A stretch of DNA of 64,000 nt from the NCBI RefSeq assembly GCF_001278115.1, contig NZ_LIYD01000005.1:4457260-4521259 (forward strand). The letters run 5' to 3'. Both the position numbers and the translations under genes were made by a program. Source of the stretch: Flavobacterium akiainvivens. Its GTDB lineage: Bacteria; Bacteroidota; Bacteroidia; Flavobacteriales; Flavobacteriaceae. Position 1 is the stretch's first letter; every line of letters begins with the position of its first letter. The notes beneath the pieces were generated by a model. The model was not told where the DNA came from and did not search any database. It saw nothing but the letters and a program-made list of their open reading frames with translations. This document shows, piece by piece, positions 17,120-25,601 of this stretch.

Positions 17120-17528
17120 CTTCCTTAAGTGTAAAATTTTGCGGCCTTGTGTAGTGGTATTCCATGCCGTGGGTATTTTTTATAACCAGCTCATCGTCGT
17201 CCACGCTTATCAGTTCCTCCTGCCATTTAGAGTACTGGGTGGTATAGTTAAGCCATTTATGGCCGTCTTTTTCGGTATACTCAACTGCTTCAGATGCATT
17301 GCTGGCCATATAGGTGCCGTCAAACTGCGGCATTACCTTTTTGCGGAAGCCTTTGTTGCCCTTAAACTCAAAGTAGTCTACCGTAGCGCTGGCGGGGAAT
17401 TCTTTTTCCTGCCCGTCTGGCAATATTACCGTTTTAATTTCCCAATAGCCGTTTAGCCGGGTAGTAGCGGTTTTCTCGGAGCACGAAATAACCGTAAACA
17501 ATACAAGCAGCAAGCTTAGTTTTTTCAT
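17100..17528 (-). CDS. Lipocalin-like lipoprotein, unknown function
   Basis: The protein has 142 residues with lipoprotein signal VISCS (Cys16). The opening LNGYWEIKTVILPDGQEKEFP resembles the first strand of lipocalin-like proteins, and the remaining alternating strands fit a small beta-barrel. It overlaps the DUF721 gene by 20 bases and has a good -7 box 22 bases upstream. No ligand can be inferred. Confidence 0.72.
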   Translation of the reverse strand: MKKLSLLLVLFTVISCSEKTATTRLNGYWEIKTVILPDGQEKEFPASATVDYFEFKGNKGFRKKVMPQFDGTYMASNASEAVEYTEKDGHKWLNYTTQYSKWQEELISVDDDELVIKNTHGMEYHYTRPQNFTLKEDGKTAE

Positions 17529-17550
17529 TTTTCAGGTACAATTATAAACG

Positions 17551-17558
17551 CAAAGGTA
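17551..17558 (-). promoter_or_regulatory. -7 promoter box
   Basis: On the minus strand this is TACCTTTG, an exact TAnnTTTG match, 23 bases before the lipoprotein gene. Confidence 0.5.
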
Positions 17559-17724
17559 GGTTTAAATGTTTGATAAAAAAGTACGGTATCTACAGACTTT
17601 TCAATGTTTAAATTAAATTACCGATGCGTGCGAAAAATCGCAGGCCGTATGTTAAATGAATGTAAATTTTTACGAGATTTGTTAGGGTTTTGTACCAATA
17701 AAACCCGTATTAAAATCATCAATC

Positions 17725-18591
17725 ATGTCATTTACATACAAAGAAATTGAACGCGTAGAAAAACTTACCAAAAAAGAGTTTATAGAAAATTACTACAAGC
17801 CGCAAAAGCCTGTGGTTATTACCAACCAGATAGAAGACTGGCCTGCCTTTAGCAAATGGAACTTCGACTTTTTGCGCGAAGTGGCCGGCGATAAAACCGT
17901 GCCGCTGTATGACAGCCGCAAGACTGATTATACCAAGAAAGTAAACGAGCCGGACTTTACCATGACCATGGCTGAATATATTGATATTCTTGAGAAAGGC
18001 CCAACCGACCTGCGCATCTTTTTATACAACCTGCTTAAAGATGTACCCAGCATGAAGGATGATATGCGCTGGCCCGACCTTGGCCTGCGCCTGATTAAAA
18101 GCCTGCCGCTGGTGTTTTTTGGCGGTGAAAATGCCAAGGTGTTTATGCATTATGACATTGATTTCCCTAACATACTGCACTTTCATTTTTCGGGTAAGAA
18201 GCAGTGCGTGCTGGTAGACCCTAAAGAAACGCCATACATGTACCGCCTGCCGTACAGCTGGATTTGCAACGAGGATATTGATTTTGACAATCCTGATTTT
18301 GAGCGTTTCCCGGCACTTAAAAAGGTAACGCCCTACATAACCAACCTGGAGCACGGTGAAATGCTGTACATGCCCGAAGGCTGGTGGCATTACATGAAGT
18401 ACCTTACACCCGGTTTTTCGCTTAGCCTGCGTTCGCTTGCCGGAAGGCCCACAAACCTTGCCAAAGGCCTTGCCAATGTAACCTTTAACCGCATGTATGA
18501 TAACTTTATGCGTAAGCGCAAAGGGCAGGAGTGGCTGGATTATAAAGATGAAGAATCGATAAGGCGTACCAATGCGTTGATTGGGTTGTAG
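17725..18591 (+). CDS. Cupin-like / JmjC-domain protein, probable Fe(II)/2-oxoglutarate hydroxylase
   Basis: The 288-residue protein has the JmjC/cupin_8 arrangement. The metal triad is His142-Tyr-Asp144 and His222 in GWWHYMK, with Lys159 in SGKKQ placed as the 2-oxoglutarate lysine. The N-terminal KPVVITNQIEDWPAF is the usual start of FIH-like proteins. Members hydroxylate protein side chains, but the target here is unknown. It has no signal peptide, so it should be cytosolic. It is monocistronic and followed by repeat DNA. Confidence 0.88.
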   Translation: MSFTYKEIERVEKLTKKEFIENYYKPQKPVVITNQIEDWPAFSKWNFDFLREVAGDKTVPLYDSRKTDYTKKVNEPDFTMTMAEYIDILEKGPTDLRIFLYNLLKDVPSMKDDMRWPDLGLRLIKSLPLVFFGGENAKVFMHYDIDFPNILHFHFSGKKQCVLVDPKETPYMYRLPYSWICNEDIDFDNPDFERFPALKKVTPYITNLEHGEMLYMPEGWWHYMKYLTPGFSLSLRSLAGRPTNLAKGLANVTFNRMYDNFMRKRKGQEWLDYKDEESIRRTNALIGL

Positions 18592-18745
18592 TAAGCTGCT
18601 GAGCTGCTGAGCCGCTTAGCTACTTAGCAGGATTGCTTCGTAGTTCCTCCTCGCAAAGAAGGGATGTGAAAAAACTGCGTAAATCCGCTGTTATCAGCCT
18701 GTCCCGATAGCTATCGGGAGTCGAAGGCCGCCTCATCCGCGTTCC
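18592..18745. repeat. Intergenic repeat cluster with 18-bp perfect palindrome
   Basis: Tandem CTGAGC/CTTAGC words (18592-18626) are followed by a copy of the GATTGCTTCGT...CCTCCTCGCAA family (18629-18655) and the perfect palindrome TCCCGATAGCTATCGGGA at 18702-18719. The cluster lies between convergent genes. Confidence 0.7.
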
Positions 18746-18763
18746 ATTACCGAAATATAAAAG

Positions 18764-18793
18764 AAAAGAGCCCCGTAATGAGGCTCTTTTTTT
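18764..18793. terminator. Bidirectional terminator between the JmjC-like gene and cphA
   Basis: AAAAGAGCC pairs with GGCTCTTTT around a 9-base loop, with T runs on both strands. It touches the cphA stop codon at 18792. Confidence 0.82.
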
Positions 18794-21419
18794 ATGATTG
18801 CATGCTTTCCTCGTTTTCAATGTCAAGGTAGCCCTGTACCACCTCAATGGCATTGGTAACCACATCGCTTAGCGCTACTATAAAGCTGCCGTCCTGTGCG
18901 TTGTCTATAGCATGGCGGATCGCCTCGGTTTCTTTAGGGATAACCTCATAGGTAACCTCTTTGCCCGATGCCTTAAAGCCTTCCAGCAACAGCCCGTTGA
19001 TGTTTTCTTCGGTACGGCCGCGCAGGTGCTTTTCGTTACGAATGATAATGTGGTCAAACATACGTGCGGCAATGGTGGCGCAGTCGCGAATGTCTTCATC
19101 GCGCCTGTCTCCCACACCGGCTATGATGCCTATTTTCTGGGAGGCCTCAGTGTTCGATAAAAACTCCTCTACAGCAAGGTAACCGGCGGGATTGTGGGCA
19201 AAGTCTATCATTACCTTAAACTGCTTGAACTCAAAAATGTTCATGCGGCCCGGGGTTTGTGCCGCACCGGGAATAAAGGTTTGCAGCGACAGGCTAATAT
19301 CATCAGTCTTAAAGCCCCACAGGTAAGAGGCCAGGGTGGCGGCAAGTACGTTTTCTATCATAAAGCGGGCACGCCCACCCAGTGTTAGCGGTACATGAGA
19401 TGCCTTGTCTATGCGTATTTTCCATTCGCCTTTTTTAATGGTAATAAACCCGTTTTCATATACGGCGGTAACGCGGCCTGCTTTGGCCTCAGCCTTAATA
19501 AACGGGCTGTCTTCGTCCATACTAAAGTAAGCCACGTTGCACTCCAGGTCGGCTCCAATCTTGCGGCATTCTGCATCATCGCCATTTAGTACTGCCCAGC
19601 CGTCTTTCTTTACGCTTTTGGGTATAACACGCTTTACACGGCTCAGGTCGTCAAGGTTGTGGATGTCGAGCATGCCCAGGTGGTCTTCCTGAATGTTGGT
19701 TATGATACCGATATCGCAACGGCTAAAGCCAAGGCCCGAGCGTAAAATGCCACCACGGGCAGTTTCGAGCACGGCAAACTCCACGGTTGGGTCTTTTAAT
19801 ATATATTCTGCGCTGAAAGGCCCTGTGGTATCGCCTTTTTCGAGCATGTGGTTTTGTATGTAAATACCGTCGCTGGTGGTAAAGCCCACGCGGTATCCGT
19901 TGTTTTTTACAATGTGCGCCAGCAGTCGGGTAGTGGTGGTTTTGCCGTTAGTGCCTGTAATGGCAAAAATAGGGATGCGGCTTGGCTTGCCCGGCGGGTA
20001 CAGCATATCTATAACCGGTGCGGCCACGTTGCGCGGCAGGCCTTCGCTGGGTGCAAGGTGCATACGGAAGCCCGGCGCGGCGTTAACCTCAAGTATTACA
20101 CCGCCGTTTTCTTTAAGCGGCTGGGTAAGGTTTTCGGCCATAATGTCTATACCACACACATCAAGCCCTATAACGCGGCTTATACGTTCGGAAAGGAAAA
20201 TGTTCTCAGGGTGCATCAGGTCGGTCACATCAACGCTGGTGCCGCCGGTACTCAGGTTGGCGGTTGATTTAAGGTACACAATTTCATCCTGCGCGGGTAC
20301 GGTTTCAAGGGTATAGCCTTTCTTTTCGAGCAGGTCGGTAGTATCGCGGTCTACGGTAATTTCGGTCAGCACGTTTTCGTGGCCATAACCACGGCGTGGG
20401 TCGAGGTTTTCGGTTTCGATGAGTTTCTCAATAGTATCTGTACCGTTGCCTTTAACGTGGGCGGGTACGCGCTGTGCGGCGGCCACCACCTTATTATCAA
20501 TAACTAAAACACGGAAGTCAAAGCCGGTAATGAACTTTTCTACAATAACGCGGCTGCCGTATTTCTGGGCAAATTCAAGCCCTGCAACGGCGTGTTCCCA
20601 CGTTTTTACGTTTATGGATGCGCCTTTGCCGTGGTTGCCATCCAGCGGCTTTAGTACAATGGGGTAGTTTATTTTGTTGATGATTTCCTTAAGGCCTTCC
20701 TCAGTGCTGCAAATACCGCCATTTGCAACGGGTATTGATGCTGCATCGAGCATGCGCTTGGTTTGCTCTTTATTACAGGCAATATCTACAGCTATATGGC
20801 TGGTTTTGTTGGTGATGGTAGCCTGGAAACGCATCTGGTTAATGCCATAGCCCAGCTGTACAAGCGAGTTGGTGCCCAGGCGAATCCACGGGATGTCTCG
20901 CGCTACGGCTTCTTCTACAATACTGCCGGTTGAAGGCCCAAGGCGGTCGCGCTCACGTATTTTGCGCATGTTTTGTATGTCGGCCTCAAGGTCGTATTCG
21001 GTACCGGCAATAAGGGCTTCGGCTATGCGTACTGAGGCTTCGGCGGCATAAATGCCCACATTTTCCTCCAGGTAGCTGAAAACCACGTTGTATACGCCGG
21101 GGGTCTTGGTTTCGCGGGTGCGGCCAAAGCCGGTGTCCATCCCCGCAAGGGTTTGTATTTCGAGTGCAATGTGCTCAATCACGTGGCCCATCCAGGTGCC
21201 GCGCTCAATCCGGCTGAAAAACCCGCCCGGAACGCCCTCGCTGCAACGGTGTGTGTAAAGCGATGGCATAAGCGTCTCTATACGCTCACGGAAACCGGGA
21301 ATGGTATTGGTGGGAGATTGTTCCATTTCTTCCAGGTCAAGGCGCATCTGGATGAGTTTTTTGCGCTTAACGCTCCAAATATTGGGGCCGCGCAGTGCCT
21401 GTATCTTTTCAATCTTCAT
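18792..21419 (-). CDS. cphA: Cyanophycin synthetase
   Basis: This is a full-length 875-residue protein. It polymerises aspartate and arginine (or lysine) into cyanophycin with ATP. Domains in order are an N-terminal region (1-160), an ATP-grasp domain (about 216-475) with the glycine-rich NHGKGAS loop at 262-268, and a Mur ligase-like domain starting with the P-loop GTNGKTTTT at 489-497, then ENVLAATLAS and the C-terminal Mur domain with HNPAGY. All parts needed by a working enzyme appear intact. It is divergent from cphB and iaaA across a 246-base gap, so storage and breakdown genes are adjacent. The polymer would serve as a nitrogen and carbon reserve in the cytosol. Confidence 0.96.
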   Translation of the reverse strand: MKIEKIQALRGPNIWSVKRKKLIQMRLDLEEMEQSPTNTIPGFRERIETLMPSLYTHRCSEGVPGGFFSRIERGTWMGHVIEHIALEIQTLAGMDTGFGRTRETKTPGVYNVVFSYLEENVGIYAAEASVRIAEALIAGTEYDLEADIQNMRKIRERDRLGPSTGSIVEEAVARDIPWIRLGTNSLVQLGYGINQMRFQATITNKTSHIAVDIACNKEQTKRMLDAASIPVANGGICSTEEGLKEIINKINYPIVLKPLDGNHGKGASINVKTWEHAVAGLEFAQKYGSRVIVEKFITGFDFRVLVIDNKVVAAAQRVPAHVKGNGTDTIEKLIETENLDPRRGYGHENVLTEITVDRDTTDLLEKKGYTLETVPAQDEIVYLKSTANLSTGGTSVDVTDLMHPENIFLSERISRVIGLDVCGIDIMAENLTQPLKENGGVILEVNAAPGFRMHLAPSEGLPRNVAAPVIDMLYPPGKPSRIPIFAITGTNGKTTTTRLLAHIVKNNGYRVGFTTSDGIYIQNHMLEKGDTTGPFSAEYILKDPTVEFAVLETARGGILRSGLGFSRCDIGIITNIQEDHLGMLDIHNLDDLSRVKRVIPKSVKKDGWAVLNGDDAECRKIGADLECNVAYFSMDEDSPFIKAEAKAGRVTAVYENGFITIKKGEWKIRIDKASHVPLTLGGRARFMIENVLAATLASYLWGFKTDDISLSLQTFIPGAAQTPGRMNIFEFKQFKVMIDFAHNPAGYLAVEEFLSNTEASQKIGIIAGVGDRRDEDIRDCATIAARMFDHIIIRNEKHLRGRTEENINGLLLEGFKASGKEVTYEVIPKETEAIRHAIDNAQDGSFIVALSDVVTNAIEVVQGYLDIENEESMQS

Positions 21420-21653
21420 AAAAGGTGGTGTAATTGGCTAATGGTTAGTGGTATGGTGTAATTTGCGGTGTTTTTTCTAAACAATATGTTAAAACCCTAA
21501 AGGTATTTTTTAAATGTTATTAGTTCGTTAGAAAATTACTCAAAAAATCATTCAGAAAGTAACTTTGCCCTTATTTTTTTGTAAACCTCACACCTTGATA
21601 ACATTATAGACAGAAATAATTAACCTGTAATTGCGTTTATTAGCATTTGTAGT

Positions 21654-21661
21654 TACTTTTG
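21654..21661 (+). promoter_or_regulatory. -7 box very close to the cphB start
   Basis: TACTTTTG is an exact TAnnTTTG match, with TTG at 21631-21633 placed 20 bases upstream as the -33 element. The box ends only 4 bases before the ATG at 21666, so the transcript would have almost no leader. Confidence 0.6.
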
Positions 21662-21665
21662 CACT

Positions 21666-22616
21666 ATGAATAATGTACTTGGAAAACTTATAATTATTGG
21701 CGGTGCGGTAGATAAAGGCAGCTTTACAGAGGTGTCATACGACGAGAACATAGCCAATAACCTGAACTTTTTTGAAACCGGAATTTTAAGGCGTATCATA
21801 CGCGAATCTAAGCATGGCGAGGAGAGCCGTATTGAGGTTATTACCACGGCATCAGTCATTCCGCGTGAGGTGGGGCCACAGTATGTAAAGGCGTTTGAAT
21901 ACCTGAAGGCCAAAAACGTGGGGCTTATGTATATTGAGCGCCGCGAACAGGCACACGACCCCGAAATACTGGCGCGCATACAGGCAGCCGATGTGGTTAT
22001 GTTTACCGGTGGCGACCAGCTGAGGCTTACGTCGATTTTAGGTGGAACGAAATTCCATGATATTATACTGGAGAAGTTTAAGAACGAAGAGTTTGTTTAT
22101 GCGGGCACATCTGCCGGTGCAGCTGCGGCATCTAACAACATGATATACCAGGGCAGCAGCAGCGAAGCCCTTTTAAAAGGTGAGGTTAAAATTACCAGTG
22201 GCCTGAGCCTGATACAAAACGTAATTATAGATACCCACTTTGTGCAGCGCGGGCGCATAGGCCGCCTGTTTCAGGCTGTGGTGGGCAACCCCCGCGTGCT
22301 GGGCATTGGCCTGGGCGAAGATACCGGCCTTTTAATTACCGGTGACGGCAGGATGGAAGCCATAGGCAGCGGCCTTGTTATTCTGGTGGATGGCCGACAG
22401 ATTAAAGATACCAACCTTACTCAGGTAGAGCTGGGCAAGCCTATTTCTATTAACAACCTTGTGGTGCACGTTATGAGCATGTATGATACCTTTGACCTGA
22501 ACACGCAGCAAATGGAGATACACAACTCGCAATACCACATTCCGCTGATGACGGCGGTTGAGGATGAGGGGGAGAAAAAAGCCTCTCCCCAGCCCTCTCC
22601 AAAGGAGAGGGAGTAG
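21666..22616 (+). CDS. cphB: Cyanophycinase (peptidase S51)
   Basis: The 316-residue protein cleaves cyanophycin to beta-Asp-Arg dipeptides. The serine nucleophile motif GTSAG is at 147-151 (Ser149); IDTHFVQRGRIGR follows at 188-200, and GGDQLRL near 115. It has no signal peptide, so it is the intracellular form matching a storage role. The last ~12 residues (ASPQPSPKERE) are encoded by an intergenic palindromic repeat that runs through the stop codon, so the native protein probably ended earlier. It lies divergent from cphA and upstream of iaaA. Confidence 0.95.
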   Translation: MNNVLGKLIIIGGAVDKGSFTEVSYDENIANNLNFFETGILRRIIRESKHGEESRIEVITTASVIPREVGPQYVKAFEYLKAKNVGLMYIERREQAHDPEILARIQAADVVMFTGGDQLRLTSILGGTKFHDIILEKFKNEEFVYAGTSAGAAAASNNMIYQGSSSEALLKGEVKITSGLSLIQNVIIDTHFVQRGRIGRLFQAVVGNPRVLGIGLGEDTGLLITGDGRMEAIGSGLVILVDGRQIKDTNLTQVELGKPISINNLVVHVMSMYDTFDLNTQQMEIHNSQYHIPLMTAVEDEGEKKASPQPSPKERE

Positions 22617-22700
22617 CTACACTCAAACCTGAATATACTAACGATTTAATATTACGCCCGAGTTCCCCTCTCCCTTGGAGAGGGGGTAGGGGGAGAGGCC
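22581..22700. repeat. Inverted pair of palindromic CCCTCTCC...GGAGAGGG repeats
   Basis: The left unit (22581-22613) and the right unit (22665-22700) are inverted copies. Each contains an inner palindrome of the form CCCTCTCCNNNGGAGAGGG and an outer GCCTCTCCCC / GGGGAGAGGC. The left unit encodes the C-terminus of cyanophycinase; the right unit ends one base before the iaaA start codon. Confidence 0.85.
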
Positions 22701-22701
22701 T

Positions 22702-23544
22702 ATGAAAATCATAATCCACGGTGGGTTTTTTAGCGAATACAGTACCGATGCGGCTACAAAGAAAGCCAAGCAGGACGCGCTTACCGCTATTGTTACCCAA
22801 TCATACGAATACCTAAAAACGCATTCGGCTTTAGAAACCGTTGCTTATGCCGTTACGCTGCTGGAAGACGATGTGCTGTTTAACGCTGGCATTGGCAGCC
22901 AGATACAAAGCGACGGGCAAATACGCATGAGCGCCGCCCTTATGGACGGCACTACTCAAAAAATGAGTGGCGTGATTAACATACAGGATGTAAAGAACCC
23001 TATTCTGGTAGCCGAAAAGCTAATGCCTTATGACGACCGTGTTTTAGGTGGCGAAGGGGCAACCCATTTTGCCCGTAAGGCCGGGTTTGAGGCTTTTAGC
23101 ACCGAAACCCCCGAACGCCGTGCCGAGTTTGTTAAAAAGCTTGCCGCTACGGGCACGGGTACTGTGGGCTGCGTGGCACTTGATGCCAATGGCAAAATTG
23201 CCGTGGCTACATCTACAGGCGGCAAAGGTTTTGAAATGGTGGGCCGTATTAGTGACTCAGCCACTGTGGCAGGCAATTATGCCAATGCCTTTTGCGGGGT
23301 AAGCTGCACGGGTGTGGGCGAAGATATTGTAAGCAACGCCACCGCCGCCAAAATTGTGACCCGCGTTACCGATGGCCTGCCCATTGCAAGTGCTTTTGCC
23401 AAAACCTTTGAAGAGCTAAAGCCGTATGACGGTTTTGCGGGTGCTATAGCTATAGATGCACAGGGCAACATCTACCACCAGGATTCGCACCCCAGCATGG
23501 TGTTTGCCAGTTTTGACGGGGAAGTGGTTGAGGTGTTTGGGTAG
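22702..23544 (+). CDS. iaaA: Isoaspartyl peptidase / L-asparaginase (Ntn hydrolase)
   Basis: This 280-residue type 2 asparaginase-family protein has the self-cleavage motif GTVGCVALD with the expected nucleophile Thr154, preceded by NAGIGSQIQSDG near 61-72 and followed by the TSTGGKGF substrate loop near 171. In this context it should split the beta-Asp-Arg released by cyanophycinase into free amino acids. No signal peptide is seen. The start codon comes one base after a palindromic repeat, so the original leader has been replaced. At 280 residues it is slightly shorter than typical members (~310). Confidence 0.92.
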   Translation: MKIIIHGGFFSEYSTDAATKKAKQDALTAIVTQSYEYLKTHSALETVAYAVTLLEDDVLFNAGIGSQIQSDGQIRMSAALMDGTTQKMSGVINIQDVKNPILVAEKLMPYDDRVLGGEGATHFARKAGFEAFSTETPERRAEFVKKLAATGTGTVGCVALDANGKIAVATSTGGKGFEMVGRISDSATVAGNYANAFCGVSCTGVGEDIVSNATAAKIVTRVTDGLPIASAFAKTFEELKPYDGFAGAIAIDAQGNIYHQDSHPSMVFASFDGEVVEVFG

Positions 23545-23700
23545 TCGAAAGTCAAAAGTGTGAAAGTCAAAAGTCAAAAGTCGGATGATTGTTATACCAA
23601 AAAGATTGCTTCGTCGTGCCTCCTCGCAATGACAGAACCTGAAGAAAGGAATGAAGAAATATGCTGTCGCATTGAATCTTTCAATCATTAAATTTTTAAA
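23545..23700. repeat. Intergenic repeat cluster (AAAGTCAAAAGTC and GATTGCTTCGTCGTGCC families)
   Basis: Tandem AAAGTCAAAAGTC words (23549-23580) are followed by a copy of the GATTGCTTCGTCGTGCCTCC family (23606-23633), then weak ATCTTTCAAT duplications. Confidence 0.6.
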
Positions 23701-23717
23701 TCTTTCAATAAAAAAAA

Positions 23718-23990
23718 GTGTTACTCCAAATCATTACATACATACTAATAGGGCTTGCTGCCATAACCAACCTTTGGGTGGGCTATGAAAGGCAGTTTTT
23801 ATATGTTAGCTATGTGTTTCCTGATGCTAAATGGCCGGGCTTTACACGCATAAATAAGGCATTGGCTAACGCTGAACACTCGCAATGGCATCCACGTCTC
23901 AAACGGCTGAAAAAACTGCTCCTGGCGGCTTATATTTTGCCGGTGGGCATTGTGGCGCTTATTGTATGGCAAATTGTGGCAGCACAGTAA
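23718..23990 (+). CDS. Small two-helix membrane protein, unknown function
   Basis: The 90-residue product uses a GTG start at 23718, preceded by an A run. Hydrophobic segments at about 2-22 and 67-88 flank a basic, Trp-rich loop. It ends 10 bases before the Crp-type regulator gene, so the two are probably co-transcribed. I do not recognise the family. The non-ATG start and repeat-rich upstream DNA lower certainty about the exact N-terminus. Confidence 0.55.
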   Translation: MLLQIITYILIGLAAITNLWVGYERQFLYVSYVFPDAKWPGFTRINKALANAEHSQWHPRLKRLKKLLLAAYILPVGIVALIVWQIVAAQ

Positions 23991-24000
23991 AATTGAGGTT

Positions 24001-24579
24001 ATGATAGATGCTTTAAAAACATATCTTACCAACAGGGCACCGTTGCCTGATGAAGCGGTGCAACGCATTTACAGCCTGGCCCTTGAGCGCAGGCTAACCC
24101 GCAACGAAGCCCTGTTTAATGTGGGCGATGTGTGCCGCTACAAGGTATTTGTGGTAAAAGGGCTGCTGCATACTTTTAACAATACCGAAGATGGCCATGA
24201 GCACATCCTGCAGCTATCGCCCGAAAATACCTGGACGCTTGATGTGGAAAGCTATGAGCTGCAAACACCATCGCGCTTTAGCATAGCCGCCGTAGAACAC
24301 AGCGAGGTATTGCTTTGGCAGAAAGACGATTTTGATATGTTGCTGAGGGAAATCCCTGAATTTAAACTATTCGCCGAAGGGCTTATTGCTGAATATGTAC
24401 ACAGCAGCAGGCGGCGCATTTTTGAAATGCTGAGCAATTCGCCCGAAGAACAATATGATGCTTTTATTCAGGCTAACCCTGAGCTTGCCGCGCGCCTGCC
24501 CCTGCGCATGATTGCCGCTTACCTTGGTATGTCTTTAAAAACCCTTACCCGCATTCGCCATGCGCAATTGCAGCGCTAA
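24001..24579 (+). CDS. Crp/Fnr family transcriptional regulator
   Basis: I prefer the ATG at 24001, giving 192 residues. An N-terminal cyclic nucleotide-binding-like beta-barrel (about 20-115) is followed by a long dimerisation helix and a short C-terminal helix-turn-helix with LPLRMIAAYLGMSLKTLTRIR. There is no FNR-type cysteine cluster and no clear cAMP-binding RxS motif, as is common for Bacteroidota members with unknown ligands. The perfect palindrome GGTCAAATGACC directly downstream, in the promoter of the adjacent SDR gene, is a candidate binding site. Confidence 0.86.
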   Translation: MIDALKTYLTNRAPLPDEAVQRIYSLALERRLTRNEALFNVGDVCRYKVFVVKGLLHTFNNTEDGHEHILQLSPENTWTLDVESYELQTPSRFSIAAVEHSEVLLWQKDDFDMLLREIPEFKLFAEGLIAEYVHSSRRRIFEMLSNSPEEQYDAFIQANPELAARLPLRMIAAYLGMSLKTLTRIRHAQLQR

Positions 24580-24590
24580 ACCCTAATTAT

Positions 24591-24602
24591 GGTCAAATGA
24601 CC
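24591..24602. promoter_or_regulatory. Palindromic operator candidate
   Basis: GGTCAAATGACC is a perfect inverted repeat located 12 bases after the Crp-type regulator gene and 24 bases upstream of the -7 box of the SDR gene. Its shape suits a Crp-family dimer site overlapping the -33 region; a weak terminator (it is followed by T6) is the alternative. Confidence 0.4.
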
Positions 24603-24626
24603 TTTTTTACAGGCTACTGCCCGCAC

Positions 24627-24634
24627 TAATTTTG
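24627..24634 (+). promoter_or_regulatory. -7 box of the SDR gene
   Basis: TAATTTTG is an exact TAnnTTTG match, 23 bases before the start codon. Confidence 0.5.
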
Positions 24635-24657
24635 GTGAAAATCAAAATTATAAAACC

Positions 24658-25548
24658 ATGCGAGTATTTGTAACAGGTGCCACCGGATGGGTGGGTACCG
24701 CCCTTGTAAAAGAACTTTTAAGTAACGGCTATAGTGTATTGGGCCTGTCGCGCTCTGAAGCCGGCGTGCAAAAATTAGAAGCCCTGGGTGCAACGCCCCA
24801 CCTGGGCGATGTAAACAGCGAGGCCGACCTGGCTTATGGTATTGCCAACAGCGATGCCGTTATCCACACTGCATTTAACCATGATATGACGCAGTATAAG
24901 GCCAACTGTGAGGCAGACCGCCGCGTTATTGAAATAATGGGCCGTGAGCTGGCCGGTAGCGGTAAGCCACTGGTTATAACATCGGGTATTGGTATTTTGC
25001 ATTACGACCGTATTTTTAACGAAGACGATGCCCTTACATCAGGTTCGGGCGCCGTGCCGCGTGCCGCTACCGAAGAGGCTGCCAATGCCGTGGCCGCTAC
25101 AGGTGTGGAGGTGTATATTGTGCGCCTGCCGCCAAGTGTGCACGGTGCGGGAGACCACGGTTTTGTTCCGTATGCGGTTAGTGTTGCTAAAGAAAAAGGA
25201 CAGGCGGCTTATGTGGGCAACGGAGCCAACCTATGGCCCACCGTACACCGTTTTGATGCGGCGGCCATCTACAGGCTGATACTGGATAAGCGCCCTGAAC
25301 AAAAGATTTTTCATGCAATAGCCGAAGACGGTGTGCCGTTTGGCAAAATAGCTGAAGCCATAGGCAACGGGCTGGGGCTTGAGGTGGTGAGCAAAACAGG
25401 CGAAGATGCTGCGGCTTACTTTGGCTGGTTTACGCACTTTGCCGGCTTAAACTGTATGGCATCGGCAGAAAAAACAAAAGAAATATTGGGCTGGCAACCT
25501 AAAGAAACCGACCTGATTAGCGATATTACCGCCAATTACCTGGATTAA
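24658..25548 (+). CDS. SDR family NAD(P)-dependent epimerase/reductase
   Basis: This is a 296-residue extended SDR protein. The N-terminal Rossmann motif GATGWVG lies at 7-13, followed by LGDVNSEADL and VIRLPPSVHG-like segments typical of the atypical SDRs related to 3-beta-HSD/isomerase proteins. The usual YxxxK is not obvious; the region near 120-135 has ATEEAAN instead of a clear Tyr-x3-Lys, so the catalytic mechanism is uncertain. The gene follows the Crp-type regulator by 78 bases with its own promoter box and ends at a strong terminator. Confidence 0.85.
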   Translation: MRVFVTGATGWVGTALVKELLSNGYSVLGLSRSEAGVQKLEALGATPHLGDVNSEADLAYGIANSDAVIHTAFNHDMTQYKANCEADRRVIEIMGRELAGSGKPLVITSGIGILHYDRIFNEDDALTSGSGAVPRAATEEAANAVAATGVEVYIVRLPPSVHGAGDHGFVPYAVSVAKEKGQAAYVGNGANLWPTVHRFDAAAIYRLILDKRPEQKIFHAIAEDGVPFGKIAEAIGNGLGLEVVSKTGEDAAAYFGWFTHFAGLNCMASAEKTKEILGWQPKETDLISDITANYLD

Positions 25549-25566
25549 GAATAGCATATTGCTACT

Positions 25567-25597
25567 AAACCACACCCTGAACGGTGTGGTTTTTTTA
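25567..25597. terminator. Bidirectional terminator
   Basis: AAACCACACC pairs with GGTGTGGTTT around a 6-base loop, followed by a T run, between the convergent SDR and DUF2254 genes. Confidence 0.88.
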
Positions 25598-25601
25598 TGA
25601 A

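Noticed and set aside
19848..20267. Plus-strand open frame of 139 codons inside cphA, with several others in the same gene.
   Set aside because: They lie fully inside the strongly supported cphA frame on the other strand and look like codon-bias shadows without recognisable domains.
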